Source of the DNA: Microvirga rosea
GTDB lineage: Bacteria; Pseudomonadota; Alphaproteobacteria; Rhizobiales; Beijerinckiaceae
Direction: 5' to 3'
Length of the DNA stretch: 64,000 nucleotides
Assembly: GCF_020595095.1 (NCBI RefSeq)
Contig: NZ_JAJDOP010000012.1
Span: 1-64,000, forward strand
Shown here: piece by piece, positions 54,580 to 62,976 of the stretch
Numbering within the stretch: position 1 is the stretch's first letter
Layout of the letters: every line of letters begins with the position of its first letter
Made by a program: the position numbers and the translations under genes
Notes under the pieces: generated by a model
Database searches by the model: none
The model's input: the letters and a program-made list of their open reading frames with translations, nothing else
Told to the model about the DNA's origin: nothing

Positions 54580-56117
54580 GCGCCGATGGCCAGTTTCGCA
54601 CCAGCCTCCTCTGTCTTGGACGTGATGTTGAGCGCGCTGCTGACCAGCGCGTGCTCCGTGATGTCCGGCCCAATGAGCTCCTGTTTCACCGCTCCGTCAT
54701 AAAGCACCAGAACCCGATCGCAGCAGCCGATCAGTTCAGCATAGTCGGTCGAATAAAAAAGGATAGCAGCGCCTGAATCGGCAAGCTTGCGCAGGAGCTG
54801 GTAAAGCTCCTGCTTGGTACCGACATCAATGCCACGCGTCGGGTCATTGAGAAGAATAATTCTTGGAGTAACCATGAGCCATTTGGCAATCAGGACCTTC
54901 TGCTGATTTCCGCCGGATAGTGCCCCCACGGGATTATTCGTCCCATCCGTGCGGATCGAAAGCAGATGGATCACATCGTCGACAGCAGCGTCCTCGGACG
55001 CGCGATCGATGACTCCGAGCCGTGACAGACGTCCAAGAGCAGCGAACGAGAGGTTATGGCGGACCGACATTGGCAGCATCAGGCCTTCGGTCTTTCGATC
55101 CTCTGGGATCAGAGCCATGCCGATTCCGGGACTTTTGGCCAGGTGAGGGCTCGTCACAGACTCGTGTTTCCCATCGATGCTGATCTCGCCTGAAACCCCA
55201 CGGAGCACGCCGAAGAGGGCCAGCAGCAACTCGCGCTGGCCTTGACCATCGAGACCTCCCAGGCCGACCACCTCTCCGGCATTCACTTTGAGCGAGATAT
55301 TCTTGAGGCGATTCGTCCAGGAGAGTTCACGAGCTTCAAGGACAGGAGTCCTTTCACTCGGCACGACCGAAGGTTTCGGCGGGAATACATGGCTGTATTC
55401 GCGCCCAATCATGAGCTCGACGACCTCGTTGTCCGATTTCGTGCCCGCCTTATAAGTTGCGACATTCCGGCCATTGCGAAACACGGTACATTCGTCGGCA
55501 AGCTCGGCGATCTCCTGCATGCGATGAGAAATGTACAGAAGCGCGAGCCCCTCGGACCGAAGGCGCTTTAGGACCGTATAGATCTTGTCGACATCCGCTG
55601 CGGCAAGGGCCGACGTCGCCTCGTCGAGGATCAGAATGCGGGGGCTACGAGCCAGCGCTTTGGCGATCTCGACGATCTGGCGTCGTGACAGGGGCAAATC
55701 CTTGACAGGGGTTAGGGGATGGATGTCCTGGCCACCGGCGCGCGCCAGCGCTTCCTCAGCGATCCGACGCTGAGCTCTTCGGTCGATCAAGCCGAAACGT
55801 TTCGGCGGATTGCTGATGGCAATGTTGTCGGCCACCGAAAGATCGGGAAGGAGTGACAATTCCTGAAAGATACATGCGATTCCGGCCTGATTGGCTGAAG
55901 CCGGAGAGGCAAACTGTACTTCTCTTCCTTCCATGATCATCCGCCCCTCGTCGGGCATCACGACGCCAGCCATGATCTTGATCAAGGTCGATTTGCCGGC
56001 CCCGTTCTCGCCAAGGATCGCGTGAACGCGTCCGGCTTCAACGTTGAGGCTCGCGTTCTGTAATGCGCTGACCCCGCCGAAATGTTTGAAAACCCCCTTC
56101 ATCTCGAAGAACGCCAT
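54576..56117 (-). CDS. Sugar ABC transporter ATP-binding protein, two nucleotide-binding domains
   Basis: 513 residues. First domain: Walker A ILGENGAGKSTLIKI, signature LPLSRRQIVEIAKALA, Walker B ILILDEATSAL. Second domain: Walker A-like GLGGLDGQGQRELLLAL (the loop degenerate as in RbsA/MglA types), signature ALSGGNQQKVLIAKWL, Walker B IILLNDPTRGIDVG. This tandem form is characteristic of CUT2 transporters. ATG 56117 was chosen; GTG 56120 adds one residue. It is 75 bases downstream of the binding-protein gene. Confidence 0.93.
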   Translation of the reverse strand: MAFFEMKGVFKHFGGVSALQNASLNVEAGRVHAILGENGAGKSTLIKIMAGVVMPDEGRMIMEGREVQFASPASANQAGIACIFQELSLLPDLSVADNIAISNPPKRFGLIDRRAQRRIAEEALARAGGQDIHPLTPVKDLPLSRRQIVEIAKALARSPRILILDEATSALAAADVDKIYTVLKRLRSEGLALLYISHRMQEIAELADECTVFRNGRNVATYKAGTKSDNEVVELMIGREYSHVFPPKPSVVPSERTPVLEARELSWTNRLKNISLKVNAGEVVGLGGLDGQGQRELLLALFGVLRGVSGEISIDGKHESVTSPHLAKSPGIGMALIPEDRKTEGLMLPMSVRHNLSFAALGRLSRLGVIDRASEDAAVDDVIHLLSIRTDGTNNPVGALSGGNQQKVLIAKWLMVTPRIILLNDPTRGIDVGTKQELYQLLRKLADSGAAILFYSTDYAELIGCCDRVLVLYDGAVKQELIGPDITEHALVSSALNITSKTEEAGAKLAIGA

Positions 56118-56147
56118 CACAGACCTGTATATCTTATGGCAATGGGT

Positions 56148-56174
56148 GGCGTCGCAGGATGACCTTGCGACGCC
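56148..56174 (-). other. Intercistronic hairpin between binding-protein and ATPase genes
   Basis: GGCGTCGCA at 56148-56156 pairs with TGCGACGCC at 56166-56174, extended by GG/CC with one bulged T. Such hairpins commonly protect the 3' end of binding-protein mRNA and raise its level above the membrane components. Confidence 0.55.
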
Positions 56175-56192
56175 CGAGGTTGTGATACGGCT

Positions 56193-57335
56193 TTACTGGT
56201 TCGCCTCTGACTGACCCATGATTTCCTGTGCGGTGAAGTTGATACCGCAGGTCGGAAACGCATTGCCTACGAAGAAGTTGTCGGACTGCTCCGAGTAAAA
56301 GTCCTGACCATCCTTGAAATTTGGATCCTCTACCCGGGCGAGGGGCAGCTTGATCGATTGCGGCACGACATTGCCTTCAAGTGCGGCGATCGCAGTCTTG
56401 ATCGCAACGGCGACCTGGGCGGGGCCAGTGCCGCCCGATGCGCATTTCAAACCATCGGCCGAGTACTTCGCGCAGAATTTGCGAAAGCCATTCTCGGTTT
56501 CGCCGCCGAAGGGAACGAATGGATGTTTGGCGTCGATAATCGCTTGGACGACACCAGTATCCCCGCCTTGGGCCGTAACGCCATCAAAGTGTTTGTGCAC
56601 GGCAATGGCGTCGGCGGTCACCTTCTGGGCGGTCGGGTCATCCCATTTGCCGATGACCTCGACGGTGTCCCACTTTTTTCCCGAGGCCTTCAAGACCCCC
56701 TGAATGCCATCGTGACGATCCCGGTCCACCGAAGTGCCGGATACGCCGCGAACCTCTAGGATCTTGCCGCCGTTGGGGATGTTCTTGACGAGCCAATCGG
56801 CCCAATATTCGCCGAGCCCTTTTTGATCGACGTTGACGTTGATCGCATCCTCGGTATCAAGCGTGTTGTCGAACGCAACGAGGACCACGCCAGCATCGTT
56901 GGCGCGCTTAATTACGGGCTTAAAGGCTGTCGGATTCTGGGCGTTGACGACGATCGCGTCATAGCCGGAATCGATGAAGTTATTGACCGCTGCAATCTGC
57001 GCTGCCACATCCTCGCCGGTCGAGACGACCTTGAATTCCTTGAGTTTCGTCGCCACATCAGGCTGCGAAGCATAAGCCTTCGCGGTTTTGATCATCTGAA
57101 TACGCCACGTATTGGCGATGAATCCGTTCGCAAGCGCGATCCGATAAGGCCCCTTCTTCTGCGTGAATTGAAAGAGCTTCACGCTGTCCGTCCAGGGGGC
57201 GAAACACTTCGGATCTGAGTTTGGTCCGGCAACAATCTTGGGCCCTGCAGCATAGGCTGCGAAGCCAAAGACGCCATGAATTAGTAGAATGCCAGCAAAA
57301 CCTGCTACGCGGCGCATGCAGGATCGCGATTTCAT
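56193..57335 (-). CDS. Periplasmic sugar-binding protein of the CUT2 transporter
   Basis: 380 residues from ATG 57335 (GGGAGGA site). Signal peptide MKSRSCMRRVAGFAGILLIHGVFGFAAYAAG. The body has the periplasmic-binding-protein type 1 fold: YRIALANGFIANTWRIQMIKTAKAYA, GEDVAAQIAAVNNFIDSGYDAIVVNAQNPTAFKPVIKRANDAGVVLVAFDNTLDT, GLGEYWADWLVKNIP, RDRHDGIQGVLKASGKKWD. It is longer than RbsB (about 296), with an added Cys-containing C-terminal part. The sugar is unknown. First gene of the operon. Confidence 0.9.
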   Translation of the reverse strand: MKSRSCMRRVAGFAGILLIHGVFGFAAYAAGPKIVAGPNSDPKCFAPWTDSVKLFQFTQKKGPYRIALANGFIANTWRIQMIKTAKAYASQPDVATKLKEFKVVSTGEDVAAQIAAVNNFIDSGYDAIVVNAQNPTAFKPVIKRANDAGVVLVAFDNTLDTEDAINVNVDQKGLGEYWADWLVKNIPNGGKILEVRGVSGTSVDRDRHDGIQGVLKASGKKWDTVEVIGKWDDPTAQKVTADAIAVHKHFDGVTAQGGDTGVVQAIIDAKHPFVPFGGETENGFRKFCAKYSADGLKCASGGTGPAQVAVAIKTAIAALEGNVVPQSIKLPLARVEDPNFKDGQDFYSEQSDNFFVGNAFPTCGINFTAQEIMGQSEANQ

Positions 57336-57377
57336 AACTGTTCCTCCCATCGAGCACGTTTTATTATAAGTGGCTCG

Positions 57378-57414
57378 CATACTGGACAGATCAACAAAGC
57401 ATAACTGCAGTATG
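57378..57414. promoter_or_regulatory. Inverted repeat in the promoter of the sugar transporter operon
   Basis: CATACTG at 57378-57384 and CAGTATG at 57408-57414 are exact reverse complements, centred about 60 bases upstream of the binding-protein ATG in an AT-rich promoter region. It could be a regulator site, but no regulator gene is adjacent. Confidence 0.4.
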
Positions 57415-57594
57415 TCCTAAATTTACTACATACTACTTATAAAATCTAATAAACGCACCATGTTTGGCTTGCAACATTAAATTATCATCCCGTATTTGTC
57501 AAGAAATTGACCGCTGGCGCATAGAAGGGATCAGACGAATGACTGGTTCGGTGCCCTGCTCTCTTCCTGTTCGCACCCGCCTCACGCAGAACCC

Positions 57595-57935
57595 GTTGTC
57601 CGGGACTGCGCCTCCAGCCAGCGCCAAGCCTCCTCCTGAGATAGATCGAAGTGGCGGGTTTCGCCGTGCACCAAGGGTGCGTCCCAACTTGCCACGGCGA
57701 CCATCCAGGCAGGGCTCCCACCAGAGCATAGCGCTTGACCTGCCGCCAGCCGCGCATCTTCACCGACGCAAGTCCCTCCTAGCGCAGGGCCTCGAGGGTG
57801 ACGACCAGGCGGTGCATGTCATCCCGGCGAATGCGCCCGTTCACCTCGAACGCGATCACGTCCGGCCTGGCCGCCTCGATGAAGTGGACCGAGGGCAAAG
57901 CCGGTGCCGCCTCGGGCTCGCCGGTCGTGATCGAC
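57595..57935 (-). pseudogene. STAS/SEC14 (SpoIIAA-like) gene remnant
   Basis: Minus-strand translation gives VHFIEAARPDVIAFEVNGRIRRDDMHRLVVTLEALR, a TAG, EGLASVKMRGWRQVKRYALVGALPGW, then after a frameshift VHGETRHFDLSQEEAWRWLEAQSR. These are three ordered blocks of the SpoIIAA-like STAS family (RPDVxAFEVxGxI, RYAxVG, RHFDLxxEEAWxWL). The segment between the first two is missing, so the gene carries a deletion, a stop and a frameshift. Confidence 0.55.
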
Positions 57936-58068
57936 TTGGATACCTAAGTCAGCGCTTCGTCCCGCTCGCCTGGCACAAATGTGCGGATCTCGATTTGGGG
58001 CGGATATGGCCAAGGATAAACACGCCTGGGAAGCCATGTCCCCTGCCTCTTCGCTGGACCCACCCGAT

Positions 58069-58257
58069 CTAGCGCTCGCTAGCGGCATCATTAGATTGCT
58101 CAAGAACCATTCGCAGCTTGTCCAGTTCCGCCCCAAAGCCCTGCCAGTCTCCTGCCTTCAGCCGCGCGAATGCCTGTTCGTAGTGACTGAGAGCCTTCCG
58201 GACTCGGTCGGCTTCCGAGGGCGCGATTAAACCGCCGAGTGGTGCTTCAGCGGGCAT
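58069..58257 (-). pseudogene. UPF0182 C-terminal fragment
   Basis: The 62 codons after an ATG at 58257 include SEADRVRKALSHYEQAFARLKAGDWQGFGAELDKLRMVLEQ, the conserved C-terminus of large UPF0182 membrane proteins (about 900 residues). The rest of that gene is absent. The similarity ends at the point where an arginase fragment begins on the other strand, marking a rearrangement junction. Confidence 0.5.
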
Positions 58258-58738
58258 GAATCTCGCCCTGGCCACTGGGCGCGGTGAGCGTCTTCTGACT
58301 GAATGGCCTTTGGTGGATGCCCCGCTGGTGCCTGACGAGCAGGTGGTACAGATCGGCGAACGCGAAAGCCACGACGCCGAGTTCGCTTGGCCGGACATCA
58401 ACACCACCGCCATCACCCGCCTCGACGTATTCGCTGCACGTGATCTCGGGTCAGCCGCCGTGATCGCCCAGACCCTGACGGTTCTGGGGCAACAGTCGGA
58501 TTGGCCTTTCTGGGTCCACCTCGACGTCGACGTTCTGGATCAGGACGTAATGCCGGCGGTCGGCAGCCCAGGCAGTCCGGGCCTCAACGAGCAGGATCTC
58601 ATCCCTCTCCTGCGATCGCTCATCGCGCACGAACTCTGCGTCGGCATGACAATCACGATCTACGATCCCGATCGTGATCCACAGCACGAATGTGCAGTTA
58701 GGATCGTTACCCTGCTACGAAAGGTGTTCGCAACCTAG
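58256..58738 (+). pseudogene. Arginase-family gene, C-terminal half
   Basis: 160 codons: MNLALATGRGERLLTEWPLVDAPLVPDEQVVQIGERE, then FWVHLDVDVLDQDVMPAVGSPGSPGL with the metal-binding DVDVLD motif and a C-terminal TIYDPDRDP. Arginase-family enzymes need about 270-300 residues; the N-terminal part with the GGDH and DxHxD manganese motifs is missing. It is therefore inactive despite an open frame. Confidence 0.65.
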
Positions 58739-58748
58739 TTGCGACAGT

Positions 58749-59684
58749 CTACTCCGCGACTTTGCCATACGTAGCCTTGAAGCTGGGTCGGAGTTTGGGG
58801 GTAGTTGGCTCGGTCGAAGGTGCGTGCACTCGGTCCAGAAAGTCGCGGATGAGCGTCACCATCTCATCAAGATTGGTTTCCAGCAGCCAATGGCCACCGT
58901 CTAGCAGGTGAAACTCGGCATCGGGTAAGTCGCGAAGGTAAGCACGTGCTGACTTCTCTGGCATGTAGTGATCGTGCGGTCCCCACGCGATCAGCGCCGC
59001 AGGTCGGTGCTCACTGAGGTATCTGCGGTACTGCGGAAACCAAGCGCGGTTTTCCCTCAACCCCGCGATGAGGCTGACGGCGATTTCCTTGCGTTTCGGT
59101 GTCATCACCGACCAATGCAACTTCCATAGATCGGGAGGGACGCGCGCAGCGAGTTCGGTCCTGACGTCATTCAGAAATTCTTCTCGGAACGTCTCCTCAT
59201 TGATCGCCTCAGCCAGTTTCTCCCGCATCTCGGAATCCGGAAGGGTCCAGGTCTTCTCGATGTCGGCATATTTCGGCCCCAGGGCATCCTCGTAGGGGAT
59301 GTCGGCATTCTGCAGGATGAGCGCTACCACGCGCTCAGGTGCCTTGATCGCCAGCCGTGCGCCAATCGGAGATCCGAAATCGTGCAGATAAAGAGCGAAG
59401 CGGTCAATGCCCAACTCCTTCACGAAGCTGTCGAGAAAGGCGGCGTAACCATCGAAGCTGTAGTCGAAGTCGTCCGGTGTTCCGCTGTAGCCAGCGCCAG
59501 GATAGTCCGGCGCAATCAGTCGCCACCGATCGGCCAAACGTGGCATGAGGTTGCGGAACTCGTAGGACGAGCAGGGATATCCGTGCGGGAGTAGAACAAC
59601 GGGTGCGCTTTCCGATCCCGCCTCGCGGAAGAAGGTGTCAACGTTGCCAATCTTGATCCGACGGTGTCTGACACAGGTATCCAT
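58749..59684 (-). CDS. Alpha/beta hydrolase, haloalkane dehalogenase/epoxide hydrolase type
   Basis: 311 residues with AGGAAG five bases before ATG 59684. Features: oxyanion loop PHGYPCSSYEFRNLMPRLADRWRLIAPDYPGAGYSG, nucleophile elbow ALYLHDFGSPIGARLA with Asp as nucleophile (about residue 111), a cap domain rich in Glu, ALIAWGPHDHYMPEKSA and a late DGGHWLLETNLDEM catalytic His. Asp as nucleophile points to dehalogenase, epoxide hydrolase or fluoroacetate dehalogenase-like chemistry. Substrate unknown. It lies downstream of an MFS exporter on the same strand. Confidence 0.85.
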   Translation of the reverse strand: MDTCVRHRRIKIGNVDTFFREAGSESAPVVLLPHGYPCSSYEFRNLMPRLADRWRLIAPDYPGAGYSGTPDDFDYSFDGYAAFLDSFVKELGIDRFALYLHDFGSPIGARLAIKAPERVVALILQNADIPYEDALGPKYADIEKTWTLPDSEMREKLAEAINEETFREEFLNDVRTELAARVPPDLWKLHWSVMTPKRKEIAVSLIAGLRENRAWFPQYRRYLSEHRPAALIAWGPHDHYMPEKSARAYLRDLPDAEFHLLDGGHWLLETNLDEMVTLIRDFLDRVHAPSTEPTTPKLRPSFKATYGKVAE

Positions 59685-59777
59685 GATTGCTTCCTCGTTG
59701 ACTTTTCCAGATCGGACGCCCCGGGCAACTTAGGTGTTCGCTGCCCACTTCACCAATGGCTACTTGCGGCGACGGCC

Positions 59778-60983
59778 TCAGGTTTTTGCGATGGCTGCCG
59801 TGCGTGAGCGAATGCCGGCGAGGATACTCGTTGTGGCCAGCAATAAAATCGCGCTGCTGGCGGCAAAGACCCCCGTTGCTCCGCTCACCTCGAATATTCC
59901 CCCTCCAGCGGCAGCACCAACCGCAATCGCCAGCTGAATGGCCGCAACCAGCAGGCCCCCTGCGCTTTCCGCTTGATCGGGAACGGTTCGGGTCAGCCAA
60001 GTCGACCAAGCCACCGGTACGGCACCGAAGGCAGCCCCCCAGAGTCCTACCATCAAAGCAACGGGAATGGGTTGGCTGCCCAAGGCCACTAGACCTAATC
60101 CAAGAATGCCCATCAGCAAGGGCATAATTGTCAGGGTCAACCGCAGGCTGCGCTCAAGCAGAATGCCTGCCAGCAGTGTACCGACAAAGTTGGCGGTCCC
60201 GAAGCCGAGCAGCATAGCTGATACAGTGTTGATCCCGACGCCCGTGACGGTCTCAAGAAACGGTCGAATATAGGTGAAGAAGGCAAAATGCCCGCTGAAG
60301 ATCAGCATCGCGGCGATCATGCCAACGGCAACGCCAGGACGCGCGACCACGTCGATGAGCGTGCGCAAGCCTGTTAAGCCGGTGGGAGCCATACGCGGGA
60401 GAGATACAAATTGGACGATCAGTGTCACAGCACCTAAGACCGCGACCATCAAGAACACGCTGCGCCACCCGATGACGTCGCCCAAAAAGCTGCCGACAGG
60501 TGCCGCCAGAACTGTTGCCGCCGACACACCGCTGAAGATCATCGACAGGGCTCTGGGTACCTGTGACTCTGGCACAAGCCGCATCGTCACCGCAGCGGAC
60601 ATGGTCCAAAATCCGCCAATCGCGATGCCGAGTAACACGCGGCCCAGCAGCAGGAGAGGCAAATCGACCGCGAATGCTACGAGCAAATTTGAGGCAATCA
60701 GCAGGAGCGAGAAAGCCAGGAGCACGGTACGGCGGTCAATCCGGCTCGTGGCAGCAGAGATGAAGAGGCTTGTCATCATGCCGACGATCGCTGTTGCGGT
60801 CACAGCCTGCCCGGCTATTCCTTCAGTGATGTGCAGATCCGCCGCCATTGGGGTCAGGAGACTAGCGGGTAGGAACTCGGCCGTCACCAGACCGAAGACG
60901 CCTAGCGTCATAGCAAACACTGCGCCCCAGGCAGGCTGCTCCTGCGTTTTAGAGGCTTCCTCGGCTTCACATGCTTCAATCAT
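59778..60983 (-). CDS. MFS transporter (AraJ/Bcr-type drug or sugar efflux)
   Basis: 401 residues, 12 membrane helices. GVFAMTLGVFGLVTAEFLPASLLTPMAADL is typical of the DHA1 AraJ-like branch. Motif-A-like SAATSRIDRRTVLLAFSLLLIASNLLVAFA and motif-C-like VSAATVLAAPVGSFLGDVIGWRSVFLM are present. Broad efflux of small organics is likely. It could be transcribed with the hydrolase behind it. Confidence 0.88.
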   Translation of the reverse strand: MIEACEAEEASKTQEQPAWGAVFAMTLGVFGLVTAEFLPASLLTPMAADLHITEGIAGQAVTATAIVGMMTSLFISAATSRIDRRTVLLAFSLLLIASNLLVAFAVDLPLLLLGRVLLGIAIGGFWTMSAAVTMRLVPESQVPRALSMIFSGVSAATVLAAPVGSFLGDVIGWRSVFLMVAVLGAVTLIVQFVSLPRMAPTGLTGLRTLIDVVARPGVAVGMIAAMLIFSGHFAFFTYIRPFLETVTGVGINTVSAMLLGFGTANFVGTLLAGILLERSLRLTLTIMPLLMGILGLGLVALGSQPIPVALMVGLWGAAFGAVPVAWSTWLTRTVPDQAESAGGLLVAAIQLAIAVGAAAGGGIFEVSGATGVFAASSAILLLATTSILAGIRSRTAAIAKT

Positions 60984-61154
60984 CTGATCGTCCTTTGGTG
61001 ATCCAATGCGCAGCTATGATAGCTTGTGCTGCGGATAGTGGGGATTTGCATCAACGAAGGATCCAGCGACTCTGAAAGGAGGTCCGATCATTGTCTTCAA
61101 AATTTTCTGGATCATTTTGCGGTAGGGTCAGGCTGCGACGCCGCCGTCTACAGC

Positions 61155-61871
61155 CTATGTTGCACCAGTCACGAAGCTCGCTGCCGGACTCGCTAGATTG
61201 GCGACAGCACTAGCAATCTCATCCGCCGAACCACACCGGTTCAGAGCGATCTTGGTTCGCTGCCTGGTAGCGCGTTCGCTGGTGGCAGGGTTCATGTCGG
61301 TATCAGTTGGTCCAGGATGCACAAGGTTCACGGTGACGCCGCGAGGCGCAAAGTCATGGGCGAGGCCACGTGTCGTGCCAACCGGAGCAGCTTTGGTGAG
61401 CGTATCGGTTGTAGTGCCTGGCCCGGCACTGCGCTCAGCAAGGCCACTGCCGAAGCTGACGATCCGGCTCCCCTCCGGCATGACCTGTGCTGCGGCGGTC
61501 GCGGTGAAGAAGACACTGCGGGCGTTGACCGCCATCAGGCGATTAAACGCATCGACCGTGGCGTCCTCAGGGGGACCGGCCATTATGATCCCGGCATTTG
61601 CCACGAGGATGTCCAAGTGGCCGAAATCGCGCGTAACCTGACATACTACATTGCGGATAGCGTCGGCGTTACCTGCATCCACAGCGTCGGCCTTCGCTCT
61701 ACCATCAGCCTCGAGGACCTGGGCGACAGGTTGGTCCGCTGCGCCATTGCTGGTGGTGTAGGTGAAGGCCACTACGTCGACTCCGCCAGCAGCGAGGCAC
61801 CGGACAATTGCCGCGCCGATGCCCCCGCTCCCACGGGTCACCAATGCGACGCATTTGCTGTTCGAAGCCAT
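61155..61871 (-). CDS. Degenerate short-chain dehydrogenase/reductase
   Basis: 238 codons of SDR fold, with DILVANAGIIMAGPPEDATVDAFNRLMAVNARSVFFTATAA and APRGVTVNLVHPGPTDTDMNP. Key positions are altered. The nucleotide loop reads VTRGSGGIGAAI instead of VTGGSRGIGAAI. The catalytic YxxxK reads DTLTK, with Asp for Tyr. A TAG after FVTGAT cuts off AVDGGVAA, which continues in frame to a TGA at 61130-61128. It is probably inactive or very recently decayed. Divergent from a TetR gene with shared operators. Confidence 0.75.
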   Translation of the reverse strand: MASNSKCVALVTRGSGGIGAAIVRCLAAGGVDVVAFTYTTSNGAADQPVAQVLEADGRAKADAVDAGNADAIRNVVCQVTRDFGHLDILVANAGIIMAGPPEDATVDAFNRLMAVNARSVFFTATAAAQVMPEGSRIVSFGSGLAERSAGPGTTTDTLTKAAPVGTTRGLAHDFAPRGVTVNLVHPGPTDTDMNPATSERATRQRTKIALNRCGSADEIASAVANLASPAASFVTGAT

Positions 61872-61881
61872 GCCCGACTCA

Positions 61882-61905
61882 TTTATGTGTTGATCAATAC
61901 ATAAA
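61882..61905. promoter_or_regulatory. TetR-type operator 1
   Basis: A 24-bp near-perfect palindrome, TTTATGT-GT-TGATCA-AT-ACATAAA, with a single mismatched base pair. It lies 11 bases from the SDR start. The same pattern recurs at 61938-61961. Confidence 0.75.
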
Positions 61906-61937
61906 TGGTGGGCGAGTTGCAGAAGGCTGTCAATCGA

Positions 61938-61961
61938 TTTATATAATGATCAGCACATAAA
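61938..61961. promoter_or_regulatory. TetR-type operator 2
   Basis: TTTATAT-AA-TGATCA-GC-ACATAAA, sharing the TGATCA core and ACATAAA arm with operator 1. It ends at the AAGGAG ribosome site of the TetR gene, so binding would block that gene directly. Confidence 0.7.
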
Positions 61962-61970
61962 GGAGAGTCG

Positions 61971-62597
61971 ATGTCGTCCCGAGGCCGCCCGCGGGTGTTC
62001 GACCGCACCGAAGCGCTTGAGAAGGCCATGGAGGTGTTCTGGCAGCAAGGCTTCGAGGGCTCGTCTATGACCGATCTCACCACTGCCATGGGCATTAGCT
62101 CGCCAAGCCTCTATGCCGCTTTCAGGTCAAAAGAAGCCCTCTACCTGGAGGCGGTGCGCCACTTCAGTGAAACATCGGCCGCAGGGATTTTCCGCGCGCT
62201 CATGGAGGCCCCAACATTGCGGGAGGGGCTGGCGGGCATGCTGAATGCCTCCATTGGCTGCTCGACCCAGCCGGGGCGGCCCCAGGGCTGCATGATTGCG
62301 CTAGGTGCCACCCATTGCGCTCCAGAGAATGAGCGGATCCGGCAGGAGTTGAAGGAGATGCGCCGCACCTTGCAGGATACTCTGCGGCTAAAGTTCGAGA
62401 CGGCGATTTCCGATGGTCTGTTGCCTCCGGATGTCGATGCCGCTTCTCTTGCAGCCTACTATGCCACGGTGGTGCATGGACTTTCGATCCAGGCCCGGGA
62501 CGGAGCCACCTGCGATGAGCTGACGGCAATTTTGGCCCATGCACTGGCACCGTTTGATCGCATCACACGTGTGAACGATCCTGTTGGTCTTGCATAG
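61971..62597 (+). CDS. TetR-family transcriptional repressor
   Basis: 208 residues with an AAGGAG site. HTH: RPRVFDRTEALEKAMEVFWQQGFEGSSMTDLTTAMGISSPSLYAAFRSKEALYLEAV, typical of the AcrR/YxaF-like group. The C-terminal half has GRPQGCMIALGATHCAPENERIRQELKEMR with two Cys. It is divergent from the SDR gene and faces two matching palindromes, so it most likely represses both. Inducer unknown. Confidence 0.88.
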   Translation: MSSRGRPRVFDRTEALEKAMEVFWQQGFEGSSMTDLTTAMGISSPSLYAAFRSKEALYLEAVRHFSETSAAGIFRALMEAPTLREGLAGMLNASIGCSTQPGRPQGCMIALGATHCAPENERIRQELKEMRRTLQDTLRLKFETAISDGLLPPDVDAASLAAYYATVVHGLSIQARDGATCDELTAILAHALAPFDRITRVNDPVGLA

Positions 62598-62976
62598 CCG
62601 ATAGCGATCTCATGCGGACTGTCGCTTGTCGTCGAGGGCAGATCTGGATGTCGTGACGTTAACAAGCTGGTGGATTCAACCACGAAGCCCTCATGGCGAT
62701 GGTAAGCGACGTACAGGGTGGGTGCCGGGACGGCATTCGCTGCATCGAGACGAGCCATCTGATCAGCCGTGGGTGCCCGGCCGATTGCGTTCGTTGCAGA
62801 AAAAATTACTGCTATGGACATTAGTCTTGACGGGCTGTCGAAATCGACGGAGAACGCCCTATCTATGGGTGTTCGCCTTGGAATCTTACAACAAGTGCGC
62901 CCACCAGAGGCAATCCGAGGTGGTTGCCCTGATTGTCTCCTCAAGAGATTACCGGCGCAAAGGAAGATGAACTCCG
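62598..62976. other. Intergenic stretch before the multi-PAS gene
   Basis: About 380 bases. Several frames are open on both strands, but none looks like a known protein or has a ribosome site. It presumably contains the promoter of the sensor gene. Confidence 0.4.
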
